From assembly GCA_027314165.1 (NCBI GenBank), contig DAHVCH010000002.1:1-64000 (forward strand): a stretch of 64,000 nucleotides of DNA, written 5' to 3'. Position numbers and translations under genes: made by a program. Below the pieces are notes generated by a model, which saw only the letters and a program-made list of their open reading frames with translations, made no database searches and was not told the origin of the DNA. The DNA is from Thermoplasmata archaeon. Its GTDB lineage: Archaea; Thermoplasmatota; Thermoplasmata; Lutacidiplasmatales; UBA184. Positions 1-10,469 of this stretch are shown piece after piece; the stretch's first letter is position 1; every line of letters begins with the position of its first letter.

Positions 1-261
1 GAGGGGGAGGTAATCCTGAAACCCAGTCGTGGTCTGGACTGAGGGCTGTAACTCGCCCTCACGAAAATGGATTCCGTAGTAATCGCGGGTCAACATCCCG
101 CGGTGAATATGCCCCTGCTCCTTGCACACACCGCCCGTCAAGTCATCCGAGTTGGGCCTGAGTGAGGGTGACCCCTTGGGGTCGTTCGAACTTAGGTTCA
201 GCAAGGGGGACTAAGTCGTAACAAGGTATCTGTAGGGGAACCTGCAGATGGATCACCTCCT
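1..261 (+). rRNA. rrs: 16S rRNA, 3' end (partial)
   Basis: This is the 3' portion of the small-subunit rRNA, cut by the left edge of the window. The decoding-site region (cacaccgcccgtc), the helix 45 region (gtaacaaggta) and the terminal anti-Shine-Dalgarno sequence (gatcacctcct) are all readable. The mature end should lie near 261. No tRNA-Ala or 23S gene follows, and the next gene is a riboflavin gene on the same strand with its own promoter. The 16S gene is therefore not followed by 23S here, as in Thermoplasmata, where rRNA genes are scattered. Confidence 0.97.
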
Positions 262-263
262 AA

Positions 264-283
264 CGAACGCTTTAGGGCGTTCG
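264..283 (+). other. hairpin just after 16S rRNA
   Basis: CGAACGC and GCGTTCG form a 7-bp perfect stem around a 6-nt loop, starting about three bases after the mature 16S end. It could be the end of the rRNA transcript or a processing signal. There is no T-run after it. The stem is seen in the sequence, and its role is inference. Confidence 0.5.
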
Positions 284-373
284 GTGTGTTTCAGAAAGAT
301 GGATAGACTCTGGACATGTCTCGCGCATGGCGCCTTCCCCGACCCTTTCGGGCCATCGAAAACCCCAAAATCC

Positions 374-410
374 TACCAGAATTTTGGTAATTACCAGGTC
401 ATTATATATT
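374..410 (+). promoter_or_regulatory. ribB promoter with palindromic candidate operator
   Basis: A TATA box (ttatatat) lies at 402-409, about 25 bp before the ATG at 430, which fits leaderless transcription of ribB. Just upstream, 385-396 is a perfect 12-bp palindrome (TGGTAATTACCA), and a third half-site TACCA lies at 374-378, facing TGGTA at 385-389. The position against the TATA/BRE region fits a repressor site. RbkR is the known archaeal regulator of riboflavin genes and is a candidate binder, but this is not shown by the sequence. Confidence 0.6.
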
Positions 411-429
411 GCGCTGGTCTCGCGCCCCC

Positions 430-2113
<1,684 letters not shown>

Positions 2114-2167
2114 GGGGGGCGCACTCTCCCCCCGCGCCAGCTCCTTCGGTCCCGATGAGGTGGTGAC

Positions 2168-2632
2168 GTGGCGAAGGACCGGTCCCGGACCGCATCACGT
2201 GAGACCCCCCTCGACGGACGGGGGGTCCGCCTCGGGATCGTGGTGAGCGAGTACCATGCTGACGTCACAGGGGCGATGCTGGCGGGCTCGAGAAAGGAGG
2301 CCCAGCGCCACCGCGCCACCGTAGGGAAGGTCGTCCGCGTCCCGGGGGTCTTCGATGTGCCTCTCGCGGTCGAACGGTTGCTGGAACGGGAGGACGTCGA
2401 CGCGGTCGTGACCCTTGGAGCGGTGGTCCAGGGAGAGACGGACCACGACCAGGTCATCGTACACGCCGTGGCTCGGAAGCTCCTGGACCTGGAGGTCGAC
2501 ATCGGCAAGCCGGTCGCGCTCGGCATCACGGGCCCGGGCCAGACCCTAGAGCAGGCCCTGGCGAGGATCGACCGAGGACCGCATGCGGTGATGGCCGCGG
2601 TCAAGATGGTCCTCGCGCTCAGAGATGTCTGA
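2168..2632 (+). CDS. ribH: 6,7-dimethyl-8-ribityllumazine synthase
   Basis: RibH condenses the pyrimidinedione intermediate with 3,4-dihydroxy-2-butanone 4-phosphate, the penultimate riboflavin step. The 154-residue protein has the family core GAVVQGETDHD with the catalytic-site histidine near residue 93, and GVFDVPLA upstream corresponding to the substrate-binding GAFEIP segment of the family. The start is GTG at 2168, preceded by the purine-rich gaggtggt. It is the last gene of the ribB-ribL-ribC-ribH operon. About 75 bases separate it from the convergent tRNA-Phe gene. Confidence 0.95.
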   Translation: MAKDRSRTASRETPLDGRGVRLGIVVSEYHADVTGAMLAGSRKEAQRHRATVGKVVRVPGVFDVPLAVERLLEREDVDAVVTLGAVVQGETDHDQVIVHAVARKLLDLEVDIGKPVALGITGPGQTLEQALARIDRGPHAVMAAVKMVLALRDV

Positions 2633-2707
2633 GGCGAATCCCCAAGCGCACCGGGACCAAGGTGCCCTGGGAGAAGGGCGAGAGCAGGCGCCCAGGGACG
2701 GGGCCGA

Positions 2708-2780
2708 TGCCGCGGGCCGGACTTGAACCAGCGGCCTACAGATCTTCAGTCTGTCGCTCTCCCAACTGAGCTACCGCGGC
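2708..2780 (-). tRNA. tRNA-Phe (GAA)
   Basis: Read on the minus strand, the 73-nt sequence folds as a cloverleaf with acceptor stem GCCGCGG/CCGCGGC, anticodon stem ACAGA/TCTGT and loop CTGAAGA, giving anticodon GAA (Phe). The T-loop sequence GGTTCAAGTCC is present and the discriminator base is A. CCA is not encoded. There is no intron. A TATA-like box (ctttatc on the minus strand) sits at about 2809-2815, roughly 30 bp upstream. Confidence 0.97.
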
Positions 2781-2942
2781 GTTCGCGGCCGCCGACAGCG
2801 GAGACGGTGATAAAGTCGTCTGTTCGGGCGGAGCCGCCCGGCGGACCGCTTGGGCAGCGTGGACCGTGCGGCACCGTATCTCTTCTTTTTGCTTTCAGGC
2901 CAGTGAACACAAACAAATACCCGAATCTTGCTCATTATCCGT

Positions 2943-3389
2943 ATGGCCAGCGGTCCTTCGACGGCGTATCCAGAGCCTGCGCCTTCCCAAGGGGGACCGG
3001 GCCCGCATCCCTACTTCGGGGGCGGGGCAGGACCCGGCCCGTACGGCCCTGGGCCGATGGGGCCTTCGCCCTCCTACCCGATGCCCAGATACGGGCGCCG
3101 CCGGAAGGAGAAGATCGGCATCCCGCTCTTCATGGCCGGGTTCGTCGTCGCGGGGGTGGGCATCCTTCTGGTCGGGCTCGGCGTCGGGGGGGTCTTCAAC
3201 ACCCTCCTCAACCCCTACGGCCTGAGCGGCGGGAGAGCCGCGGCCCAGGTCGAGAACGGCTACATCAACGAGACCTTCTACGGCATCGACCTCGTCGGGG
3301 TCGGTGTCATGATCATCGGCGTGGGAGCGGGGATCAACGCCGCCGCTCGGTTCGACCAGAACCAGGAGCTGGGCCAGGGCGCCCACTGA
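2943..3389 (+). CDS. small two-helix membrane protein, copy 1
   Basis: Function is not recognised. The 148-residue product has a Pro/Gly/Tyr-rich N-terminal third, a basic patch (RRRKEKIG), a first membrane helix (about residues 60-85), a short outside segment with one N-x-T glycosylation-type site (NET) and a second hydrophobic helix ending in GINAAARFDQNQE. The following gene encodes a clear paralogue, so this is a tandem duplication. The ATG at 2943 was preferred to an upstream start because an A/T-rich segment lies about 27-30 bp before it. The N-terminal tail resembles the flexible tails of other membrane proteins in this window. Confidence 0.75.
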   Translation: MASGPSTAYPEPAPSQGGPGPHPYFGGGAGPGPYGPGPMGPSPSYPMPRYGRRRKEKIGIPLFMAGFVVAGVGILLVGLGVGGVFNTLLNPYGLSGGRAAAQVENGYINETFYGIDLVGVGVMIIGVGAGINAAARFDQNQELGQGAH

Positions 3390-3506
3390 AGCTTGAGGAT
3401 CGAAGTTCGAGGATCGGAGGCAGGATCAAGATGAGCAGCGAAGGAACCGCACCCTGGACCAGGACGAACACCGCCGGCTCCAGCCCCCTCGGAGGTGCGT
3501 GAGCCC

Positions 3507-3908
3507 ATGAGTTCCGGTCAGTACCAGAACTGGGGCCCCCAGGGTGGGGGACCTCAGGGTGGAGCGCCGGGCGCCTGGGCCGGCCCCGGGCCCGGGGGTC
3601 CTCCCCCGGCGTACTACGGGCGCGCCCGACGCCGGAGAGAGAAGCTCGGCGTGCCGCTCTTCATCGTGGGCGTTGCGTTGGTCGGAGTGGGCATCCTCCT
3701 GGTTGGGCTGGGGATCGGTCTCGCGGGCAACGCGGGGTACACCCTCAGCGGCCAGGCGCTGCGTCAGGCCCAGAACTCGTACTACAACATGACCATCACC
3801 GGCATCGACGTCGCCGGAGCTGGCGTGGTGCTCCTGGGGATCGGGGCGGGGTTGAACGTCGCGGCCCGCTTCGAACAGAACGAGGAGATCGGTCGGCGCA
3901 CTCCCTAG
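3507..3908 (+). CDS. small two-helix membrane protein, copy 2
   Basis: This 133-residue protein is a paralogue of the preceding gene product. It has the same Gly/Pro/Gln-rich N-terminus, the same RRRREKLG basic patch, two hydrophobic helices (GVPLFIVGVALVGVGILLVG and a C-terminal one) and the same ending pattern GLNVAARFEQNEE. The ATG at 3507 has a good Shine-Dalgarno (ggaggtg at 3491-3497). Duplicate positions diverge mostly in the N-terminal tail and the loop between the helices. The function is unknown. Confidence 0.75.
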   Translation: MSSGQYQNWGPQGGGPQGGAPGAWAGPGPGGPPPAYYGRARRRREKLGVPLFIVGVALVGVGILLVGLGIGLAGNAGYTLSGQALRQAQNSYYNMTITGIDVAGAGVVLLGIGAGLNVAARFEQNEEIGRRTP

Positions 3909-4086
3909 GTCCCCCTGGACCGGTCGACCGCACCCTCCTGAGTGACCAGGGCGCGGACCCTCGTCGGGGTCATGGACCTCGCGCGCGTCCACGCGCGCCC
4001 GCCCGCGCGTTCAGGGGCTCGAGAGCGGGCCCGCTCACGGCGGAGGCGGGCTCCCTTTATTTCCCCCACGGAACCTGCTAGGGGCC

Positions 4087-6783
4087 GTGCGGACGCTCGT
4101 TACCACTGAGAAGTTCAACACCGCCCTTCGGATCGCGGTGGTGCTCTCCGACGGCAAGATGGAGAGGGAGCGGCGTGGCCCGGTCGCCATCTTCCGGTTC
4201 AAGCGGGGAGAGGACCCGTGGGCCGTCGTGGGGCTCCGGGGCCACATCGTCGAGCTCGACTACCCCAAGGAGCTCAGCGCGTGGGACTTCGCGACGCTGC
4301 CCAAGCTCCTGGAGACGACCCCCCATCGGAGCGTGACCGAGCCTGCGATCGTCGAGGCCCTGAAGCAGCTCGCCCCCAGCTACGACCGGGTCATCCTCGC
4401 CACAGACTGGGACCGGGAAGGGGAGGTCATCGCGGCCGAGTGCCTCGAGATCCTTCACGGGGTGAACCCCCAACTGTCCGTCCAGAGGGCCCACTACAGC
4501 GCCCTCACTCGCTCGGAGATCGAGGAGTCTTTCAAGAACCTGAAGGAGCTCGACCGGAACCTGGCGGACGCCGGTCTCTCCCGTCAGCATGTGGACCTGA
4601 TGTGGGGGGCCCTGCTCACCCGCTACCTCACGCTCACCTCCCAGATGGGCGGGGGCCGGACCTCCGGGTCCCAGGGTGGAGGCTTCCTGTCGGTGGGGCG
4701 CGTGCAGACCCCGACGCTGGCCCTCCTGGTCGGACGGGACCAGGAGATCAAGAACTTCGTCCCCAAGCCCTACTGGAACCTGCGCGCGGACGCGACGAAG
4801 GACGGCACGCCCTTCCGGCTGGATCACACGCACGGCCCGTTCTTCGAGCACCCCGAGGTGGAGAAGCTGCTCCAGAAGCTGGAGTCGCACAAGCAGGCGG
4901 AGGTGACCTCCTTCAAGGAGGAGGAGCGGGGGCTGAGGCCCCCGGTGCCGTTCAACACGACCCTCTTCGTCGCGGAGGCGACGAAGATCGGCTTCGGGGC
5001 CTCGCAGGCGATGAGGATCGCCGAGGACCTGTACACCTCCGGACTGATCAGCTACCCCCGTACGGACAACACGGTGTACCCGCACTCGCTCGGCATTCGC
5101 GGGTTGGTCGAGAAGCTCCAGGCGGGAGCCTTCCAGAAGGAGGCGACCCTCGTCCTATCCCAGGAGAAGATGCGCCCGACCCGGGGTCGCACCGAGACGA
5201 CCGACCATCCTCCGATCTACCCCACCGCGGCCACGGACCCGAAGAAGCTGCGCGGGGACAAGGCCCAGATCTACGAACTGGTCTGCCGCCGTTTCCTGGC
5301 CACCGTCGGGCCCGAGGCCAAGGGACGCTACCGCAACGGGGAGCTCAAGGTCGCGGACGAGCCGTTCAAGACCGACGGCTTCCACATGCTGGACCCGGGC
5401 TGGTACCAGATCTACCCCTACATGCGCCAGCCCGACGAGGTCGACCTGCCCGTCCTTGCCCAGGGGGAGAAGGTCGCGGTGGAGCGCATCTACACCGTGG
5501 AGGAGAAGACGCAGCCCCCGCGCCGCTTCGGACAGGGCAGCCTCGTCCAGGAGATGGAGAAGCTCGGGCTGGGGACCAAGTCCACCCGCCACGAGGTCAT
5601 CCAGAAGCTCCTCGACCGTCACTACATCCAGGTCCGTGGGCTCGAACCGACGAACAGCGGGGTCGCGGTGACCGAGGCCCTGCAGGCGCACGCCTCGTTC
5701 GTGACCAAGCCCGACATGACCGCCCAGCTCGAGAAGGACATGGACCAGATCGCGCAGGGGCAGAAGGGGCTGAACGACGTCGTGGAGGAGTCGCGGGGCA
5801 TGCTCCGCGAGGTCTACGACGTCCTCCAGAAGAACTCCCGGGGGATCCAGGCGACGCTCCAGACCGCCCTGGACGCCCAGCACTTCGTCGGTCCGTGTCC
5901 CAAGTGCGGAAGCGCGCTCCGGATGCTCCGCTCCCAGAAGGGGACACGGTGGGTCCAGTGTGCGAACAACCCGGCCACCTGCACCGCAAGCTACGCGCTC
6001 CCTGCCGCGGGGTTCATCGAACCCTCCCCGGAGCTCTGCGCGACCTGCAAGACCCCGAAGGTCCGCATCACCTTCCGCGGCCAGCGCCCAGCCTTGTACT
6101 GCATCGAACCGCTCTGCGAGGAGCACAAGAAGGCCTACCAGATCGGCATCTGCAGTTCCTGCGGATCCCCGCTCCACATCCGCTACTCGTTCAAGGGGAA
6201 CCGGTTCGTCGGATGCACCGGCTGGCCCAAGTGCAAGGTGAGCTACCCGCTCCCGCAACGCGGCCACCTCGACAAGGAGCACGCTCCCTGCGAGGTCTGC
6301 CGGGCCCCCATCGTGACGGCCATCGAGCGGGGCCGTCCTCCCTGGACCCTCTGCATCAACCCCGAGTGCCCGACGCGGAAGGGGGCCTCCCCCTACGCGC
6401 CGCACCCGGCGGCGAAGCCGACCCCGGGAGCGGCCCAGCCCGAGGTCCCCGGGGCGACGCCGACCGGAGCGTCGGCGACCGCCACGGCGGCCGTCGCGCT
6501 CGCGCCTCCTGCCGGTGGCGCTTCTGCCTCCCCCTCCTCCTCGACCCGACCCGCCGGGGCGGCGACCAGACGGGGACGGACCACGAAACCGTCGGCGGCC
6601 TCAGCCGAGCCTCGGGCGCGCGTGACCGCCCGGACGAAGACGCCCCGCAGCCGCAGCGCCCCCAGCAGCCGAACTCCGGCGGGCGCGGAGGTCGCGACAG
6701 GCGAAGAGGCGGGCCCTGCGATCGCCCGCGGGAAGGGCCGGCCGAAGCGGACGCCCGAAAAGGCCCCCGCTTCGGGCGTCTGA
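4087..6783 (+). CDS. topA: DNA topoisomerase I (type IA) with four zinc fingers
   Basis: This type IA topoisomerase relaxes negative supercoils through a transient 5'-phosphotyrosine link. The 898-residue protein has the TOPRIM acidic motif ATDWDREGE (about residues 105-113) and the active-site tyrosine in SYPRTDNT (about 323). Four C4 zinc fingers of the topoisomerase type follow, starting near 603, 647, 688 and 735. The last 130 residues are a low-complexity Ala/Pro/Ser/Thr tail with many Arg and Lys, not part of the catalytic fold, perhaps for DNA contact. Start GTG 4087 has a TATA-like TTTATTT at 4056-4062, so a leaderless transcript is likely. It is not a reverse gyrase, as no helicase domain is fused. 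Confidence 0.95.
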   Translation: MRTLVTTEKFNTALRIAVVLSDGKMERERRGPVAIFRFKRGEDPWAVVGLRGHIVELDYPKELSAWDFATLPKLLETTPHRSVTEPAIVEALKQLAPSYDRVILATDWDREGEVIAAECLEILHGVNPQLSVQRAHYSALTRSEIEESFKNLKELDRNLADAGLSRQHVDLMWGALLTRYLTLTSQMGGGRTSGSQGGGFLSVGRVQTPTLALLVGRDQEIKNFVPKPYWNLRADATKDGTPFRLDHTHGPFFEHPEVEKLLQKLESHKQAEVTSFKEEERGLRPPVPFNTTLFVAEATKIGFGASQAMRIAEDLYTSGLISYPRTDNTVYPHSLGIRGLVEKLQAGAFQKEATLVLSQEKMRPTRGRTETTDHPPIYPTAATDPKKLRGDKAQIYELVCRRFLATVGPEAKGRYRNGELKVADEPFKTDGFHMLDPGWYQIYPYMRQPDEVDLPVLAQGEKVAVERIYTVEEKTQPPRRFGQGSLVQEMEKLGLGTKSTRHEVIQKLLDRHYIQVRGLEPTNSGVAVTEALQAHASFVTKPDMTAQLEKDMDQIAQGQKGLNDVVEESRGMLREVYDVLQKNSRGIQATLQTALDAQHFVGPCPKCGSALRMLRSQKGTRWVQCANNPATCTASYALPAAGFIEPSPELCATCKTPKVRITFRGQRPALYCIEPLCEEHKKAYQIGICSSCGSPLHIRYSFKGNRFVGCTGWPKCKVSYPLPQRGHLDKEHAPCEVCRAPIVTAIERGRPPWTLCINPECPTRKGASPYAPHPAAKPTPGAAQPEVPGATPTGASATATAAVALAPPAGGASASPSSSTRPAGAATRRGRTTKPSAASAEPRARVTARTKTPRSRSAPSSRTPAGAEVATGEEAGPAIARGKGRPKRTPEKAPASGV

Positions 6784-6833
6784 CCGTTTCAGGCCCCCCG
6801 ACTGCGTAAATACCGCCCCTCCCTCGATAGCCC

Positions 6834-7562
6834 GTGTCTCAGAGGCGGCGTCGCATCGACGAGATGGACTCCCGGACCCTGGAGAAGGAGGCCCGGAAGG
6901 GCCACATCCTGATCCTGCCGGTGGGTGCCCTGGAGGCGCACGGCCCGCACCTCCCCCTCGCCGCCGACGTGATCCAGGCCGAGCAGACGGCCCTCGCTCT
7001 CGCGGACCGACTGGACGCCCTGGTCGCTCCCGCCCTTCCCTACGGGGTCTGCCCGGGCACCCACCGGTTCCCCGGGACGGTCTCCCACTCCGTCGAGACC
7101 CTCACCCAGACCGTCCACGAGCTCCTCGAGGACTTCTACGGGTTCGGGTTCCGCCGGGTGCTGATCCTCTCCGGTCACGGGGCGGGCAGCCACATGACCG
7201 CCCTTCGGGAGGGGGCCGCCCGGACCCTGGAGGCGCACCCCAAGGACCTGAAGGTCGCCGCGCTCTGCGACTACGAGTTCGTCTACGAGCTTCGCGGGAA
7301 GGAGTCCCCGCCCGACGACGGGCACGGGGGACTTCTCGAGACCTCCCGGGTGATGGCCCTTGCACCGGATCTGGTCGGAACCGTGCGCCCGAGGGCGCGC
7401 TACGATGTTCCGCCCTCTCTCGTGGGCCCCATCACGGACGAGCACTGGGGAGAGAGCGTGATCGGGGACACCACGAGGGCCTCCGCCGAGCTCGGGAAGC
7501 GCATCCAGGTCCACGTCCTCGACCGTCTGGTCGAGACGGTAGAGCGCGCCCTCCCGCCGTGA
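6834..7562 (+). CDS. creatininase-family amidohydrolase, possibly ArfB
   Basis: The 242-residue protein is of the creatininase family: GALEAHGPHLP near the N-terminus, SGHGAGSH in the middle and DGHGGLLETS later carry the metal-binding His, Asp and Glu residues of the fold. In archaea, ArfB of this family removes the formyl group from FAPy in riboflavin and F420 synthesis. The proximity to the riboflavin operon makes ArfB attractive, but creatininase and mycofactocin-type MftE relatives cannot be excluded. The usual NGHGGN motif is here SGHGAGS. Start GTG 6834 follows a TATA-like gtaaatac (6806-6813) by 25 bp. The gene ends 19 bases before the uvrA ATG. Confidence 0.75.
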   Translation: MSQRRRRIDEMDSRTLEKEARKGHILILPVGALEAHGPHLPLAADVIQAEQTALALADRLDALVAPALPYGVCPGTHRFPGTVSHSVETLTQTVHELLEDFYGFGFRRVLILSGHGAGSHMTALREGAARTLEAHPKDLKVAALCDYEFVYELRGKESPPDDGHGGLLETSRVMALAPDLVGTVRPRARYDVPPSLVGPITDEHWGESVIGDTTRASAELGKRIQVHVLDRLVETVERALPP

Positions 7563-7581
7563 CCCCGTGGAAGTGGCGATC

Positions 7582-10437
7582 ATGAGCGAGGGGAACATCA
7601 TCGTACGCGGCGCGCGTCAGCACAACCTGAAGAACGTCTCGCTCGAGATCCCGCGCAACAAGTTCGTCGTGATCACCGGCGTGAGCGGCTCCGGGAAGAG
7701 CTCGCTCGCCTTCGACACGCTCTACGCCGAGGGGCAGCGGAGGTACATCGAGAGCCTGTCGGCCTACGCCCGGCAGTTCCTGGGGCAAATGGACAAGCCC
7801 GACGTCGACTCGATCGACGGTCTCTCCCCCGCCATCGCGATCCAGCAGCGCGCGGGGAGCCGGAACCCCCGGTCCACCGTGGGGACGGTCACCGAGGTGC
7901 ACGACTACCTGAGGCTGCTCTACGCCAGGGTCGGCGTGCCGCACTGCCCCAAGCACGGGGTCGAGATCACCCCGCAGAGCGTCGACCGCATCGTCTCCTC
8001 GGTCCAGACCACGCTCCAGGGGATGCGCATCCAGATCATCGCCCCCGTGCTTCGAGGGAAGAAGGGGGAGCACCGCGACCTGCTCGAGGACCTGCGTCAC
8101 CAGGGCTTCCGGCGGGTGCTGGTGGACGGGGTCGAGGTTCGGCTGGGCACGAGCGCCGTCCGGCTGGAGAAGAACAAGAAGCACACGATCGAGGCCGTCG
8201 TCGACGCCTTCGTCGTCTCCGAGGAGGCGCCCAGCCGTCTCGCCGAGGCCATCGAGCTCGGCCAGAAGCTCGGAGGAGGAGTGATCTACATTGCCCGCCC
8301 GGACGGGAGCCGTTTGACCTACTCCCTCGCGCGGGCGTGCCCCACCTGCGGGTTCTCCCTGGAGGAGCTCGAACCCCGCCTCTTCTCCTTCAACGCCCCC
8401 TTCGGAGCCTGCCCCTCATGCTCCGGGATCGGGGCGACCCTCCACGCGGACCCGGGGCTCATCCTCCGGCACCCGGACCGCCCCCTGACGGGCGGCGCCT
8501 TCTCCGTCGCGGGGATCCCGATCTGCGAGGAATGCCTGCGACGGCTCGGCAAGCACTTCCACTTCGACGCGGGCAAGCCGGTCGCCGACATGCCCGAGCG
8601 GGCGAAGGAGGCCCTTCTCTGGGGGGCACCGGACGGCATCGCCCTTCACTGGCACTGCCGCCACCTGTTGCGCCAGGGGATCGCGAACGTGATCGAGCGG
8701 CGCTTCAAGGAGACGAAGAGCGCCGGGATGCGCGATTACTACATGGAATTCATGACCTTCACCCCCTGCCGCGTCTGCGAGGGGAAGCGCCTCAAGCCCG
8801 AGGTGCTCGCGGTCACCGTCCGCGACCGCTCGATCGCCGAGGTCTCGGCGATGAGCGTCGAGGAGTCGCTGCGCTTCTTCCGCTCGATGCAGCTCTCCGA
8901 ACGCGAGGGGAGCATCGTCGGGCAGGTGGTCAAGGAGATCCTCTCCCGCCTGGGGTTCCTGGAGAACGTCGGGCTCACCTACCTCACGCTCGACCGGGCC
9001 GCGGGGACCCTCTCCGGCGGCGAGGCGGAGCGGATCTCGCTCGCGACGCAGATCGGCAGCGGGCTCGTGGGGGTGCTCTACATCCTGGACGAGCCCTCCA
9101 TCGGCCTCCATCCGCGGGACCACGACCGGCTCCTCCACACCCTGGAGTCCCTCCGGGACCTCGGGAACACGGTCGTCGTCGTCGAGCACGACGAGGCCAC
9201 GATGCGCCATTCCGACTGGCTCGTCGACCTCGGGCCTGGGGCGGGGGTCCACGGAGGTGAGGTCCTCTTCTCCGGCCCTCCCGCCGAGGTGGGGACGGCG
9301 AGCCGGTCGCTCACGGCGGACTACCTGCTCGGGCGGAGGTCCATCCCGCTCCCCCCGAGGCGGGTGGGGGGTCGCTCGGTCTACCTGGAGATCCATGGTG
9401 CCCGCGAGAACAACTTGAAGGCGATCGACGTCAAGATCCCCCTGGGCACATTCTGCGGGGTGAGCGGCGTTTCCGGTAGCGGGAAGAGCACGCTCATCCA
9501 GGAGATCCTCTACAAGGCCCTACGGCGGGCGCTCGGCCAGGGGGGCCCGCCTCCGGGCAAGCACGACTATCTCAAGGGTGTCGAACAGCTCGACCGGGTC
9601 CTGCTCATCGACCAGTCCCCCATCGGCCGGACGCCCAGGAGCAACCCCGCCACCTACTCGGGGCTCTTCACGCCGATCCGTGAGCTCTTCTCGGAGCTTC
9701 CCGAGGCCAAGTCGCGGGGGTTCGCTCCCGGACGTTTCTCCTTCAACGTCGCGGGCGGGCGTTGCGAGGCCTGCGAGGGGGACGGCATCATCCGTCACGA
9801 GATGCACTTCCTCCCCGACGTCTACGTCGTCTGCGAGGTCTGCCACGGGAAGCGCTTCAACCAGGAGACGCTCGCCGTCACGTACAAGAACAAGAACATC
9901 GCCGAGGTCCTCAAGATGACCGTGGACGAGGCCCTGGCGTTCTTCTCCGCCCACCCCCGAATCCATTTGCGCCTCCAGCTCCTCTCCGACGTCGGGCTCG
10001 GCTACGTCGAGCTCGGACAGAGCGCGACGACCCTGTCGGGCGGCGAGGCCCAGAGGATCAAGATCGCCTTCGAGCTCTCGAAGGTCCCGACCGGGCGGAC
10101 GCTCTACCTCCTCGACGAGCCCACCACCGGGCTGCACTTCGACGACGTCCGCCGGCTCCTGGACGTGCTCTTCCGCCTTCGAGAGGGAGGGAATACCCTC
10201 GTCGTCATCGAGCACAACCTCGACGTGCTGAAGTCCGCGGACTGGCTCATCGACCTGGGGCCCGAGGGCGGGGACAAAGGGGGCGAGATCACCGCCGAGG
10301 GAACTCCGGAGCAGGTGGCCAGGGTGGCCGCCTCCCACACCGGGCGGTTCCTCCGTCCGCTCGTCGCGGAGAAGGGGAGAGGGGCCTCCGCCTCCGGTGG
10401 AACACGCCCCTCCGGCGTGGCCGCCCTTCCGCGCTGA
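7582..10437 (+). CDS. uvrA: excinuclease ABC subunit A
   Basis: UvrA is the damage-sensing ATPase of nucleotide excision repair. The 951-residue product has the two ABC ATPase halves expected: Walker [10 protein letters not shown] near the N-terminus and GVSGSGKST in the second half, each with its LSGGEAE/LSGGEAQ signature and a DEP Walker B. The zinc modules CPTCG...CPSC, CRVC and CEAC...CEVC are present. ATG 7582 was preferred to GTG 7567, since the family N-terminus ([13 protein letters not shown]) follows directly. uvrC starts 33 bases downstream, so the two are probably one operon. No uvrB is in the window. The family is bacterial in origin and patchy in archaea. Confidence 0.97.
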   Translation: MSEGNIIVRGARQHNLKNVSLEIPRNKFVVITGVSGSGKSSLAFDTLYAEGQRRYIESLSAYARQFLGQMDKPDVDSIDGLSPAIAIQQRAGSRNPRSTVGTVTEVHDYLRLLYARVGVPHCPKHGVEITPQSVDRIVSSVQTTLQGMRIQIIAPVLRGKKGEHRDLLEDLRHQGFRRVLVDGVEVRLGTSAVRLEKNKKHTIEAVVDAFVVSEEAPSRLAEAIELGQKLGGGVIYIARPDGSRLTYSLARACPTCGFSLEELEPRLFSFNAPFGACPSCSGIGATLHADPGLILRHPDRPLTGGAFSVAGIPICEECLRRLGKHFHFDAGKPVADMPERAKEALLWGAPDGIALHWHCRHLLRQGIANVIERRFKETKSAGMRDYYMEFMTFTPCRVCEGKRLKPEVLAVTVRDRSIAEVSAMSVEESLRFFRSMQLSEREGSIVGQVVKEILSRLGFLENVGLTYLTLDRAAGTLSGGEAERISLATQIGSGLVGVLYILDEPSIGLHPRDHDRLLHTLESLRDLGNTVVVVEHDEATMRHSDWLVDLGPGAGVHGGEVLFSGPPAEVGTASRSLTADYLLGRRSIPLPPRRVGGRSVYLEIHGARENNLKAIDVKIPLGTFCGVSGVSGSGKSTLIQEILYKALRRALGQGGPPPGKHDYLKGVEQLDRVLLIDQSPIGRTPRSNPATYSGLFTPIRELFSELPEAKSRGFAPGRFSFNVAGGRCEACEGDGIIRHEMHFLPDVYVVCEVCHGKRFNQETLAVTYKNKNIAEVLKMTVDEALAFFSAHPRIHLRLQLLSDVGLGYVELGQSATTLSGGEAQRIKIAFELSKVPTGRTLYLLDEPTTGLHFDDVRRLLDVLFRLREGGNTLVVIEHNLDVLKSADWLIDLGPEGGDKGGEITAEGTPEQVARVAASHTGRFLRPLVAEKGRGASASGGTRPSGVAALPR

Positions 10438-10469
10438 GGCCGAGCCGGGACACGGCGCCGGAGCGGAGG

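Noticed and set aside
4087-6783. Reverse gyrase
   Set aside because: There is no helicase domain before the topoisomerase part, and the length fits topoisomerase I.
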